Origin: DATKEH01 sp035546355 | Lineage (GTDB): Bacteria; Acidobacteriota; Thermoanaerobaculia; Multivoradales; JAIOJS01 | NCBI GenBank assembly: GCA_035546355.1 | Contig: DATKEH010000220.1 | Span: 1-16,090 of the forward strand | Length of the DNA stretch: 16,090 bases | Direction of reading: 5' to 3' | Shown here: one piece after another, positions 1 through 7,716 of the stretch | Numbering within the stretch: position 1 is the stretch's first letter | Layout: each line of letters opens with the position of its first letter | Made by a program: the position numbers and the translations under genes | The notes under the pieces: model-generated | Seen by the model: the letters and a program-made list of their open reading frames with translations, nothing else | The model's database searches: none | Told to the model about the DNA's origin: nothing

Positions 1-710
1 CCGCCGGTCCAGAGGAGGTGCGTCCGTGGCGGCCGGGACCGCACGGACGCCACGCCAGCCGCCCCTGTCGTGCCCTCTCCCTCACGGGTGCCGTGGCCCC
101 GCACGACGTAGAACTTCTCCTCCCAGACGCGGCCGCCGAAATACCCGACTGCGCCGGCGCCGAGGACGATCAGGGGGAACGGCACGTCGTAGACGAAGAT
201 CGCGACGAAGGAGAGCGCAGCGACACCGCCCAGGACCGCGTTCTTCAACGCCCGCCGCCCGATCCGCCAGACTGCCTCGACGACGATGGCCAACACAGCA
301 GGCTTGATCCCGTAGAACAGCGCCTGGACCAGGCTCGAATCCTGGAAGCCCGCATAGAGGATGCTCAAGAGGAGGATGCTCACGAAGCCCGGGAAGACGA
401 AGAGGAGCCCGGCGACCAGACCGCCCCTGACCCGGTGGAGCAGCCACCCGATGTAGGTGGCGAGTTGCTGTGCCTCCGGCCCGGGAAGGAGCATGCAGTA
501 GTTCAGTGCGTGGAGGAAGCGCTCCTCGCTGACCCAGCGCTTCTCCTCGACGAGCAGGCGGTGCATGACGGCGATCTGCCCGGCCGGACCGCCGAAGCTG
601 TACAGCGCGACCTTGGCCCAGACACGCAGGGCTTCCCGGAAGGCCACTGCCGTGTTCTGTGCGTCCAGACTCGGCCGCGCCGGGGTGCCGCCCCGATCCT
701 CGCTTTCCAT
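1..710 (-). CDS. chrA: Chromate transporter ChrA, N-terminal part (3' end cut by window edge)
   Basis: I translated this frame by hand from the ATG at 710 to the window edge; it stays open for 236 codons. It encodes the first half of a CHR-family inner-membrane transporter, which exports chromate (or possibly sulfate) with the proton motive force. The family signatures are clear: SFGGPAGQIAVMHR (residues 38-51), ERFLHALNYCMLLPGPEAQQLATYIGW (about 63-89, here split by key residues LPGPEAQQ), then hydrophobic segments at about 97-120, 130-147 and 158-190. Full two-domain CHR proteins run to about 400-450 residues, so roughly half is missing. An AGGAGG Shine-Dalgarno lies 3 nt before the ATG (714-719 on the complement). 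The gene is divergent from the metal-efflux operon, with 100 bp between start codons. Family assignment is firm; chromate as the actual substrate is inferred. Confidence 0.93.
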   Translation of the reverse strand, partial: MESEDRGGTPARPSLDAQNTAVAFREALRVWAKVALYSFGGPAGQIAVMHRLLVEEKRWVSEERFLHALNYCMLLPGPEAQQLATYIGWLLHRVRGGLVAGLLFVFPGFVSILLLSILYAGFQDSSLVQALFYGIKPAVLAIVVEAVWRIGRRALKNAVLGGVAALSFVAIFVYDVPFPLIVLGAGAVGYFGGRVWEEKFYVVRGHGTREGEGTTGAAGVASVRSRPPRTHLLWTG

Positions 711-775
711 GCGCCTCCTGACTCTCCTGGCAACTCGTCGAGAAGACTACTCGCAAGCGGACGACCTGACTTGGT

Positions 776-804
776 TTGACGGAGAAGCGAGCCTCTGGAA
801 CAAT
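776..804 (+). promoter_or_regulatory. Candidate sigma-70-type promoter for the metal-efflux operon
   Basis: TTGACG (776-781) is a good -35 box. It is followed after 17 nt by AACAAT (799-804), a weaker -10 box with the conserved A at position 2 and the final AT. The expected start point would fall at about 811, exactly on the GTG proposed as the start of the His-rich protein. No Shine-Dalgarno lies in front of that GTG, so a leaderless mRNA is possible. The -35 match is good and the -10 is mediocre, so this is a candidate only. No clear MerR- or ArsR-type operator dyad was seen around it. Confidence 0.4.
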
Positions 805-810
805 CCCGGG

Positions 811-1191
811 GTGCGCGCTCCGCTCCACCGCCTGCTCTCTATCGCCGCCCTGCTGCTGTGGATGGCGCCGAGCGTCGCGGCTTCGACGACTGCGCTCCAC
901 GTCGCGCTCGATCACCATGGGGCGCACGACAGCGCGCACGCGGAGGAGATCGCGGACCTGGTACGCGCCGTGACGCACGGGCACCACCACGATCTGACGG
1001 CGCCCGAGCACGAGCACGAGGCGTCACTCCGGGGCCCGGGGACCCTGCCGAAGCCGATCGCTTCCACTGCCGTCGCTGTTCCCTCACCGCCCGCTCTGAG
1101 CGTCCCGGACGAGCGATCTCTCTTGGAGACCAGCTCCCGGCGCGGGCCGCCGCGAGCCCTCTTCACGACCCACTGCTCCCTGCTGCTCTGA
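811..1191 (+). CDS. His-rich secreted protein, first gene of the metal-efflux operon
   Basis: This is a 126-residue protein that I cannot assign to a named family. The frame is open further upstream, but I chose the GTG at 811 because it gives a proper signal peptide (MRAPLHRLLSIAALLLWMAP, cleavage probably after SVAA-S near residue 24). The mature N-terminal half carries 11 histidines within about 50 residues, including DHHGAH, THGHHH and PEHEHE. The C-terminal half is Pro/Ser-rich and ends TTHCSLLL, with one Cys-His pair. Small His-rich secreted proteins often precede czcCBA-type operons, so periplasmic binding of a divalent cation is the likely role; this is inferred from composition and position. 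It lies 60 bp before the channel gene in the same direction. The start is uncertain because no ribosome binding site precedes it. Confidence 0.65.
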   Translation: MRAPLHRLLSIAALLLWMAPSVAASTTALHVALDHHGAHDSAHAEEIADLVRAVTHGHHHDLTAPEHEHEASLRGPGTLPKPIASTAVAVPSPPALSVPDERSLLETSSRRGPPRALFTTHCSLLL

Positions 1192-1251
1192 TCCACGGTT
1201 CGCTGCCGGGCTCGCTTCGAGCCTGACACCCGAACCTGGAAAGGAGCCAGC

Positions 1252-2487
1252 ATGCATCGTCTCGCCCTGGCCGGCCTCGTGTCGGCCCTCGTCGCCGCTG
1301 CCGGCGGCGCCCAGGACTCCCCGATCGTCACCGAGGCCGAGTTCCTCTCGGCCCTCGACGCCTCCCATCCCGCGGTGGCCGAGGCCGCCGAGGAGCTCGC
1401 GCTCGCCCGGGCCCGTGTGGTCGAAGCCTCGACCCTGGACAACCCGGCCGTCGGCGTCGCGCGCGAGGACCCCAGCGGCCCAGTCGAGCAGACCGACCTG
1501 CTCGTCTCCTGGCGGCTGCCCCACCTGGCGCGCCGACCTGAGGTCGAGGCGCGAGAGGCTGCTGTACGAGCGGCGTCGGCGCGCACCGCGCTGCGGCTTC
1601 GCACGCTGCACCTGGAGATGCGCGAGGTCTACGCCGCCTGGGCCTTGGCGGCGGCCCGGCAGGAGCGGCTCTCGGCACAGGCAGAGCGTGTCGCTACGCT
1701 CGCCGCTCGGGAGTCGGCGCGGGCGGAGTGGGGGGAGGCCTCAGGGCTCGAGGCCCATCGGCTGACGCTGGCAACCGAGGCCCTGCGCGCCCGGGTCGCC
1801 CTCGCCGCCGCGGCCCGGGAGCGGGGGCGGGCCGAAGCGGCGCGTTGGGTGCCGACGCTCCCCGGCGAGGCCCGCCCCGTGGTGCCCGAGCTCCCGCCGG
1901 CGCCGAGCTTCGGCAACGACGATCCACGTGTCCGGGCCGCCGAGGCGGAGCTCGCCGCGGCGCGTCTGGAGAGGGAGGCAGCGAGCCGCTTCCTGGCCTC
2001 CCCCGAGCTGTCGGTGGGCTGGCAACGACAGGACTCCGGAGCGAAGTCGCTGGAGGGCCCGGTGCTCGGGATCGCCTGGTCGGTGCCCTTGTTCGATCGC
2101 AACCAGGCCGAGCAGGCGGCCGCCGAGGCCCGTGTCGCAGCAGCGGAGGCCCGCCTCGAGCTTGTGCGGCGGGAGGTGGCGAGCTCGCGCGATGCGGCCC
2201 TGACCTCCTTCGAGCTACTCGCCAGCTCCCTCGGCGAGGCACGCTCGGCCCTGGTAGCCAGCGAGCGGATGCTCGACGGCGCCGAGGCGGCGTTCCGGCT
2301 CGGCGAGGCGACGCTGACCGACCTCCTCGAGACCCATCGTTCCGTCACCGAGGGCGAACTGGCCGTGCTCGACCTCCAGGAGGCGGCGCTCGAGGCCCAC
2401 CGGCAGCTCGAGCGGCTGGCCGCTCTGGACGATACGTCCCAACCCTCGGCAACCCTGCAATCACCCGACCTGGAGACCCTCCCATGA
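1252..2487 (+). CDS. czcC: CzcC-like outer membrane efflux channel (TolC family)
   Basis: This 411-residue protein is the outer-membrane channel of a tripartite metal efflux pump. It begins with a signal peptide (MHRLALAGLVSALVAAAGGA, cleavage near residue 20). Two outer-membrane-efflux repeats follow, each dominated by long Ala/Glu/Arg-rich helices (about 30-60, 95-200, 225-240 and 285-395) typical of the TolC alpha-barrel. Short beta-prone strands with the pattern NPAVGVAREDP (about 63-73) and SPELSVGWQRQ followed by GIAWSVPLFDRNQAE (about 245-285) mark the barrel turns. Length matches the CzcC group (about 410-430). AAGGAG at 1241-1246 sits 5 nt before the ATG. Its stop overlaps the next start as ATGA, so translation is coupled to the lipoprotein gene. 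The family is clear; the metal is not readable from the channel. Confidence 0.88.
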   Translation: MHRLALAGLVSALVAAAGGAQDSPIVTEAEFLSALDASHPAVAEAAEELALARARVVEASTLDNPAVGVAREDPSGPVEQTDLLVSWRLPHLARRPEVEAREAAVRAASARTALRLRTLHLEMREVYAAWALAAARQERLSAQAERVATLAARESARAEWGEASGLEAHRLTLATEALRARVALAAAARERGRAEAARWVPTLPGEARPVVPELPPAPSFGNDDPRVRAAEAELAAARLEREAASRFLASPELSVGWQRQDSGAKSLEGPVLGIAWSVPLFDRNQAEQAAAEARVAAAEARLELVRREVASSRDAALTSFELLASSLGEARSALVASERMLDGAEAAFRLGEATLTDLLETHRSVTEGELAVLDLQEAALEAHRQLERLAALDDTSQPSATLQSPDLETLP

Positions 2488-2834
2488 CCACCAAGCAACT
2501 CGTCACCTCGTTCTCGATCCTGCCGCTCCTCCTCCTGGCGATCGGCTGCCGGAGCGAGGCGCCCAACGAATCCGCCAGCGAAGAGCCCGCGGCCACCGAG
2601 GCTCCGAGCGCCACCGCCACCGAAACGCCGGACGCCGACGTCGCCTACGAGCCCGCCTACCCCGCCGACGTGAGCGCGGAGGGGTTGAGCGAGGAGGACG
2701 CGGCCCAGCAGCAGGCCACCCACTCCCACGGCGGAGAGGAGCACTCCCACGCCGAGGGCGAGGACCACCCCCATGGCGAAGGCGAGGGGGCACACACCCA
2801 CGAGGACGAGGATCACGATGACCATCAGGACTGA
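2484..2834 (+). CDS. His-rich acidic lipoprotein of the metal-efflux operon
   Basis: This is a 116-residue predicted lipoprotein. Its signal MTTKQLVTSFSILPLLLLAIGC ends in the lipobox LAIGC, so Cys22 would be lipidated. A Glu/Ala/Thr-rich flexible linker follows to about residue 75. The tail of about 38 residues then contains 10 histidines and more than a dozen Asp/Glu, in repeats such as THSHGGEEHSH, DHPHGEGE and HTHEDEDHDDH. There is no recognisable fold. The tail resembles a metal sponge for Zn, Co, Ni or Cu, and I infer that it holds ions near the adaptor. The start is fixed by the 4-nt ATGA overlap with czcC. The 3' end overlaps the adaptor gene by 17 nt in another frame. It is internal to a longer open frame that begins inside czcC; only the part from 2484 has a plausible start and signal. 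Confidence 0.78.
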   Translation: MTTKQLVTSFSILPLLLLAIGCRSEAPNESASEEPAATEAPSATATETPDADVAYEPAYPADVSAEGLSEEDAAQQQATHSHGGEEHSHAEGEDHPHGEGEGAHTHEDEDHDDHQD

Positions 2835-4395
2835 GCCGACGAGTGGGGCGGGGAAGGCAGGTCTCGCCCTGGTCCTGCTCGCCGCTCTCACCGGTTGTGC
2901 CACGCCCAGCGGGGAGGTGGCCAGTGAGGGCGGCGAGAGCTGGTCCGTGACGGCGTGGGGTGAGCGGTTCGAGGTCTTCCCCGAGGTCGATGCGCTGGCA
3001 GTGGACGAGACCGCCACGGCCCACACCCACGTCACCCGGCTCGAGGGCTTCGAGCCCCTGACGTCGGGCGAGGTGTCCATCGTGCTCTCGGGGCCCGGAG
3101 GCCAGCAGGTCTTCACCGCCGACGAGCCGACCCGGCCCGGGATCTTCGCGGTGGAGATCACGCCCGAGCGGGCCGGGGAGTACGACCTCTCCTTCCGCAT
3201 CCGAGACGAGTCCGGCGGCGAAGAGATCCGGGGCGGACGCGTCCGCGTCGGCACCGCCGAGCGTCCCGGAGCCCTGCTCCGCGCGCCCGCGCCCAAGGGC
3301 GGCAGCGACGGCGGCGAGCCTCTCTCCTTCCTCAAGGAGCAGCAGTGGCGGAGCGACTTCGGGACGGCCTGGGTGCGGCCCGGAGCCTTGGCGGCGAGCG
3401 TCGCCGGCCTGGCGACCGTCCGACCGCCGGCAGGGGGCGAAGCCACGATCACCGCCCCGGTCGACGGCGTCGTCCAGCCACCGCCCGGGGCCCTTTCCTG
3501 GCCGTTCGTGGGTCTCGTCGTCGGCCGCGGCCAGCCGCTCTTCCGGGTGAGCCCGCTCGTCGCCTCGGACCGCAGCTTGCCGGCCCTGGAAGCCGAGCTG
3601 GCGAGCCTCGAGACGGAGCTCGAGACGGCCCGCGCCCGCCTCGCCCGCCTCGAGGAGCTCCTCGCCCTGGAGGCGGCGAGCCGGCGAGAGGTGGAGGAGG
3701 CCCGCGCCCGGGTCGAGACCCTCGGCGCCCGGCGCTCTGCCGCGAGCCGGGACCTCGAGGCGGCCCGCTCCGCACGGGGGGGCGGCGCCTCCGCCAACGA
3801 CCTCGTCCTCCGCGCCCCGTTCGCCGGCGAGGTGGCGAGGGTGTCCGCCAGCCCGGGGACGACGGTGAAGGCAGGGGACGCCCTCGCACGCCTCGTCGGC
3901 TCCGACGCGGTGTGGATCGAGGTCGAGGTGCCGCCTTCCGGCGCCCGGCGCCTGGCGGCGGAAGGAGTGCGCGGCGTCGTCCTCAGCGATCCCGAGCACG
4001 GCCCCCTGCGCCTCGAGGAGGGGGTGCGGCCGATCTCGATCGCACCGGAGGTATCGCCCGAGACCGGAACGGTGACGGTGCTCCTCGAGGCGCCGCGAGG
4101 GTCGGGACCTGCACTCGGAACGACGGTGGAGGCCCAGGTCCTCTCCGCCGCGCCGCTGGAAGGGATCGTGATCCCTTCGTCGGCCCTGGTCGATGACGGC
4201 GGTGTGCCCGTCGTCTACCTCCAGCTTTCCGGCGAGAGCTTCGTCCGCCAGGAGGTGAGGGTCCTCGAGCGCCAGGGCGACCGGATCCTCGTCGATCACC
4301 TGGTTCCGGGCCAGCGGCTGGTGACGCGCGGTGGGGACGCCATCCGGCGAGCTTCGCTCATGGCCAGCGGGGAGGTCCACGGCCATGTCCACTGA
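2818..4395 (+). CDS. czcB: RND efflux periplasmic adaptor, CzcB/CusB-like lipoprotein
   Basis: This 525-residue membrane fusion protein links the RND pump to the outer-membrane channel. I chose the ATG at 2818, not the in-frame one at 2773, because it directly precedes a lipoprotein signal: AGLALVLLAALTGC, lipobox LTGC, Cys27. Residues about 42-145 form an extra beta-rich N-terminal domain (WSVTAWGERFEVFPEVDAL, HTHVT at 69-73, GIFAVEITPERAGEYDLSF). This is followed by a biotinyl-lipoyl half (ITAPVDGVVQPPPG, 211-224), a heptad coiled-coil hairpin (about 255-318), the second lipoyl half (LVLRAPFAGEVARVSASPGT, 329-348), the beta-barrel, and the membrane-proximal domain with VIPSSAL (451-457). 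The tail ends HGHVH. The long N-terminal domain and His tail suggest metal handling by the adaptor itself. It overlaps the lipoprotein gene by 17 nt and the pump gene by 11 nt. Confidence 0.88.
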   Translation: MTIRTEPTSGAGKAGLALVLLAALTGCATPSGEVASEGGESWSVTAWGERFEVFPEVDALAVDETATAHTHVTRLEGFEPLTSGEVSIVLSGPGGQQVFTADEPTRPGIFAVEITPERAGEYDLSFRIRDESGGEEIRGGRVRVGTAERPGALLRAPAPKGGSDGGEPLSFLKEQQWRSDFGTAWVRPGALAASVAGLATVRPPAGGEATITAPVDGVVQPPPGALSWPFVGLVVGRGQPLFRVSPLVASDRSLPALEAELASLETELETARARLARLEELLALEAASRREVEEARARVETLGARRSAASRDLEAARSARGGGASANDLVLRAPFAGEVARVSASPGTTVKAGDALARLVGSDAVWIEVEVPPSGARRLAAEGVRGVVLSDPEHGPLRLEEGVRPISIAPEVSPETGTVTVLLEAPRGSGPALGTTVEAQVLSAAPLEGIVIPSSALVDDGGVPVVYLQLSGESFVRQEVRVLERQGDRILVDHLVPGQRLVTRGGDAIRRASLMASGEVHGHVH

Positions 4396-7300
4396 CCGTC
4401 GCCCGATGGGAGGAGACGACCCGCGCGAGGGGGAGGGACGACCCAAAGACGACCCGACCCTGCCGATGCGGACGAAGCGAGGTCCCCTCGAGCGGCTGAT
4501 CCGCTTCTCGCTGCGCCACGGCTGGCTGGTCCTCGCCGCAGCCGGTCTGCTGACGCTTCTCGGCGGGATCTGGATCGCCACCCTGCCGGTGGACATCTTC
4601 CCCGACCTCTCGGCGCCGGCGGTGACGGTGATCACCGAGGCCCCCGGCATGGCGCCCGAGGAGATCGAGCTCCTCGTCACCTTCCCCCTGGAGTCGGCGG
4701 TGAACGGCTCTCCCGGCGTGCGGCGGCTCCGTTCCGTCTCGGCCGACGGGATCTCCGTCGTCTGGGTGGAGTTTCACTGGGGGACCGACATCTACCAGGC
4801 CCGCCAGGTGGTCACCGAGCGGCTGCAACGGGTGGACCTCCCGGGCCAGGCCGAGCGGCCGGAGCTCGGGCCGATCTCTTCCATCATGGGCGAGATCACC
4901 TTCATCGCCCTGACCTCGGACACCGTGCCGCCGATGGACCTCCGGCGGCTGGCGGAGACCGTGGTGCGCCGCAACCTGCTCTCGATCTCGGGGATCTCCC
5001 AGGTCGTGGCCCTGGGCGGCGAGCTGCGCCAGCTGCAGGTGACCGTGCATCCCGCGGCCCTCGCCCAGCACGACGTGCCGCTCCCGGAGGTGATCGAGGC
5101 TGTCGCGCGGGCGAGCCAGAGCCCCGCGGCCGGCTTCCACGTCGAGGGGGGGCAGGAGTATCTGGTCCGCGGGCTCGGGCGCTCGCGAGAGCCCGGAGAC
5201 GTCGCGAGGGCGGTGGTGCGCGTGCAGGGCGGTGTGCCGCTGCGCATCGACGACCTCGCCGACGTCGCCTGGGGCCCGGAGCCGGTCCGCGGCACGGCCT
5301 CCTACAGGAACGAGCCCGCGGTCATCCTCTCGGTCCAGAAGCAGCCCGGCGCCAACACGCTCGAGCTCACCGAGAGGATCGACGAGACCCTGATCCGACT
5401 GCAGGAGGCGCTTCCCGAAGGCGTGGTCATCGAGACGGAGAACTTCCGCCAGGCCGACTTCATCGAGGTGGCGATCGGCAACGTGAGCGAAGCGCTCCGC
5501 GACGGGGCGATCCTCGTCGTCGTGATCCTCCTGCTCTTCCTCGGCAGCGTGCGGACGACGCTCATCTCGGCCCTGGCCATCCCCCTCTCCCTGGTGACGG
5601 GAGTGCTCGTCATCTCGGCCTTCGGCCTGTCGATCGACACGATGACGCTCGGGGGTCTCACGATCGCCATCGGCCTCCTCGTCGACGACGCGATCATCGC
5701 GGTCGAGAACGTCTTTCGTCGCCTCAAGGAGGATCGGGTCGTGCCCGAGGCGGAGCGGCGTCCCGCGCGGGAGGTCGTCGCGGCGGCCACCACCGAGGTG
5801 GTGAGCCCGATCCTCTTCGCCACCCTCATCATCATCCTGGTCTTCCTGCCGATCTTCTTCCTGCCCGGGCTCGAGGGGCGGTTGCTGCGGCCCCTCGGGT
5901 TCGCGTTCATCGCGGCGCTCGCGGCGTCGCTCGTCGTGGCCCTGACGGTCACGCCGGTGCTCTCCGCGATGCTCCTGGGCCGCTCCAAGGCGCTGGAGTC
6001 GCGCGAGCCCTGGCTGCTGCGCCAGTGTCATCGCCTCTATCGCCCGACCCTGGACTGGTCGCTCGGCCACCGGCGGGTCGTGGTGGCGATCGCGCTCGTG
6101 CTCGTCCTGGGGGCCGCGGCCCTCCTCCCCACCCTCGGCCGCAGCTTCCTGCCGCCCTTCAACGAGGGGTCCCTGACGGTCTCGATCGTGAGCCCGCCGG
6201 GCACCCCTCTAGAGGTCAGCGACAGCCTGGGGAGCCAGGTAGAGGCGGCTCTCCTCGAGTTCCCCGAGGTCGTCTCGACGAGCCGGCGCACCGGCCGGGC
6301 CGAGAAGGACGAGCACGTCCAGGGGGTGAACGCCTCGGAGATGGAGGTGGTCCTCGCGCCGCTCGAGGACGGTCGGTCGAAGGAGGAGCTCGTGGCGGAG
6401 ATGCGCCGCGCCGTAGCCACGATCCCCGGCGTCACCGTGTCTTTCGGCCAGCCGATCAGCCACCGCATCGACCACATGATCTCGGGCTCCAAGACGAACC
6501 TGGCGGTGAAGGTCTTCGGGCCGGATCTCGCGGTCCTTCGGACCCTGGCCGCCCGCATCGAGCAGGTGCTGGGCACGGTGCAGGGCATCGTCGATCTGTC
6601 CAACCAGGAGCAAGCCGCGATCCCCCAGCTGGTGATCGACTTCGACCGGGACGCCATGGCCCGGTACGGGCTCATGCCCGCCGACCTCGCCCAGGCGGTG
6701 GAGGCGCTGTTCCAAGGCGTCGTGGTCGGGGAGATCGTCGAAGAGAGTCTCGCCTCGAGCGTCGCCCTGCGCTTCCCTCCGGGCCTCCGGGACGCCCCCG
6801 AGAGGCTCGCCGCGCTGCCGGTCTCGACCCCCGTCGGGGACCTCGTGCGCCTCGGCGCCGTGGCCCGAGTGGAGCGCGTCCTCGGACCGTCGATGATCCG
6901 GCGCGAGAACGTGCAGCGGGTCGCCATGGTCACCGCCAACGTGGCCGGCGCCGACCTCGCCGGCACCGTGGAGCGCGCCCGCGCGGCCGTCGACGACCAG
7001 GTCGACCTGCCCCGCGGCTACCTCGTGACCTTTGGCGGGCAGTTCGAGGAGGCGACGCGGAGCGTCCACACCCTGGGGCTGCTCGTGGTGCTCATCCTCG
7101 CGGGCATGTACGGCCTCCTCTACGTCGAGTTCCAGAGCCACCGGGACACCCTGGTCGTCCTCGTGAACCTCCCTCTCGCCTTGATCGGTGGCATCGCCGC
7201 GGTGGCGCTGGGTGGCGGCATCCTCTCGGTCGCCACCCTGGTCGGGTTCGTCACCCTGTTCGGGATCGCGACCCGCAACGGCGTGCTCCTGGTCAACAAC

Positions 7301-7558
7301 TACCAGCGGCTGCTGGCCGAGGGACGTTCGCTGGGCGAGGCCGTTCGCCGGGGCTCCGAGGAGCGGATGGCGCCGATTCTCATGACCGCCCTCACCGCCG
7401 GCTTCGCCCTGGTGCCCCTGGTGCTGGCGGCGGGCGCCCCGGGCAACGAGATCCAGAGCCCGATGGCTCAGGTCATCCTGGGCGGGCTCCTGACTTCGAC
7501 GTTCCTCAACCTGGTGGTGGTGCCGGTGCTCTATCTCCGCGGTGCTCGAGGGGCGTAG
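4385..7558 (+). CDS. czcA: CzcA/CusA-family heavy-metal RND efflux pump
   Basis: This 1057-residue inner-membrane proton antiporter pumps metal ions from periplasm and cytoplasm into the channel. The start at 4385 overlaps the adaptor stop by 11 nt; a start at 4331 would give an implausible 54-nt overlap. An unusually long hydrophilic leader (about 35 residues) precedes TM1 (about 46-68, ending LPVDIFPDLSAP). The porter domain follows, then TM2-TM6 (about 375-530), with the proton-relay helix AIGLLVDDAIIAVENVFRRL at 427-446. The second porter half contains FNEGSLTV, RIDHMISGSKTN (694-705) and VKVFGPDL. TM8-TM12 run from about 897 to 1050, with GIATRNGVLLVNN (960-972). D434 and E441 align with the conserved relay residues of CzcA and CusA. 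Family membership is secure. The specific metal (Zn/Co/Cd/Ni versus Cu/Ag) cannot be decided from sequence alone. Confidence 0.92.
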   Translation: MSTDRRPMGGDDPREGEGRPKDDPTLPMRTKRGPLERLIRFSLRHGWLVLAAAGLLTLLGGIWIATLPVDIFPDLSAPAVTVITEAPGMAPEEIELLVTFPLESAVNGSPGVRRLRSVSADGISVVWVEFHWGTDIYQARQVVTERLQRVDLPGQAERPELGPISSIMGEITFIALTSDTVPPMDLRRLAETVVRRNLLSISGISQVVALGGELRQLQVTVHPAALAQHDVPLPEVIEAVARASQSPAAGFHVEGGQEYLVRGLGRSREPGDVARAVVRVQGGVPLRIDDLADVAWGPEPVRGTASYRNEPAVILSVQKQPGANTLELTERIDETLIRLQEALPEGVVIETENFRQADFIEVAIGNVSEALRDGAILVVVILLLFLGSVRTTLISALAIPLSLVTGVLVISAFGLSIDTMTLGGLTIAIGLLVDDAIIAVENVFRRLKEDRVVPEAERRPAREVVAAATTEVVSPILFATLIIILVFLPIFFLPGLEGRLLRPLGFAFIAALAASLVVALTVTPVLSAMLLGRSKALESREPWLLRQCHRLYRPTLDWSLGHRRVVVAIALVLVLGAAALLPTLGRSFLPPFNEGSLTVSIVSPPGTPLEVSDSLGSQVEAALLEFPEVVSTSRRTGRAEKDEHVQGVNASEMEVVLAPLEDGRSKEELVAEMRRAVATIPGVTVSFGQPISHRIDHMISGSKTNLAVKVFGPDLAVLRTLAARIEQVLGTVQGIVDLSNQEQAAIPQLVIDFDRDAMARYGLMPADLAQAVEALFQGVVVGEIVEESLASSVALRFPPGLRDAPERLAALPVSTPVGDLVRLGAVARVERVLGPSMIRRENVQRVAMVTANVAGADLAGTVERARAAVDDQVDLPRGYLVTFGGQFEEATRSVHTLGLLVVLILAGMYGLLYVEFQSHRDTLVVLVNLPLALIGGIAAVALGGGILSVATLVGFVTLFGIATRNGVLLVNNYQRLLAEGRSLGEAVRRGSEERMAPILMTALTAGFALVPLVLAAGAPGNEIQSPMAQVILGGLLTSTFLNLVVVPVLYLRGARGA

Positions 7559-7563
7559 AGCGC

Positions 7564-7590
7564 CGCGACCTGAGTTTCCTTAGGTTCGCG
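7564..7590. terminator. Weak imperfect hairpin after the metal-efflux operon
   Basis: CGCG-ACCT on the left pairs with AGGT-TCGCG on the right, with one bulged base and a short loop. It lies 5 nt after the pump stop codon and downstream of the tRNA on the other strand. It could serve either convergent transcript. No U-tract follows on either strand, so intrinsic termination is doubtful. Confidence 0.25.
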
Positions 7591-7624
7591 ACACCAAGTG
7601 TTTGAAAAGGTGCGGCTTAGGTCG

Positions 7625-7700
7625 TGGTGGAGCGGAAGGGATTCGAACCCTCGACCCCCACGTTGCGAACGTGGTGCTCTCCCAGCTGAGCTACCGCCCC
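7625..7700 (-). tRNA. tRNA-Ala (anticodon CGC)
   Basis: The complement strand folds as a complete 76-nt cloverleaf including an encoded CCA. The acceptor stem is GGGGCGG/CCGCTCC with the G3-U70 pair that is the identity element of tRNA-Ala. The D-arm is GCTC-AGCTGGGA-GAGC. The anticodon stem-loop is CCACG-TTCGCAA-CGTGG, giving anticodon CGC for GCG codons. The T-arm is GAGGG-TTCGAAT-CCCTT, with discriminator A73. It is transcribed toward the metal-efflux operon, whose pump gene ends 66 bp beyond its 3' end. No other tRNA is nearby. Confidence 0.97.
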
Positions 7701-7716
7701 ACGAAAGCGAGCGCGT

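Noticed and set aside
18..779. Long plus-strand frame opposite chrA, and the 311-codon minus-strand frame at 82-1017
   Set aside because: Both have low-complexity Arg/Pro/Asp-rich translations. The chrA frame in the same DNA gives unmistakable transporter motifs, so these are shadows.
711..810. MerR- or ArsR-type operator between chrA and the metal operon
   Set aside because: I looked for a dyad with a 19-nt spacer promoter and found none; partial CTCTGGA-like matches lack the second arm.
1629..4680. Minus-strand frames of 722 and 725 codons across czcC, the lipoprotein and the adaptor
   Set aside because: Antisense frames of this length are common in GC-rich genes. Translations are Arg/Ser/Pro-rich with no domain, while the plus strand encodes a coherent efflux operon.
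4358..7605. Frames of 570 codons (minus, 4358-6070) and 526 codons (plus, 6025-7605) inside the RND pump gene
   Set aside because: Both lie within the 1057-codon pump frame, which shows every RND motif; the alternatives are His/Asp- or Arg/Gly-rich noise.
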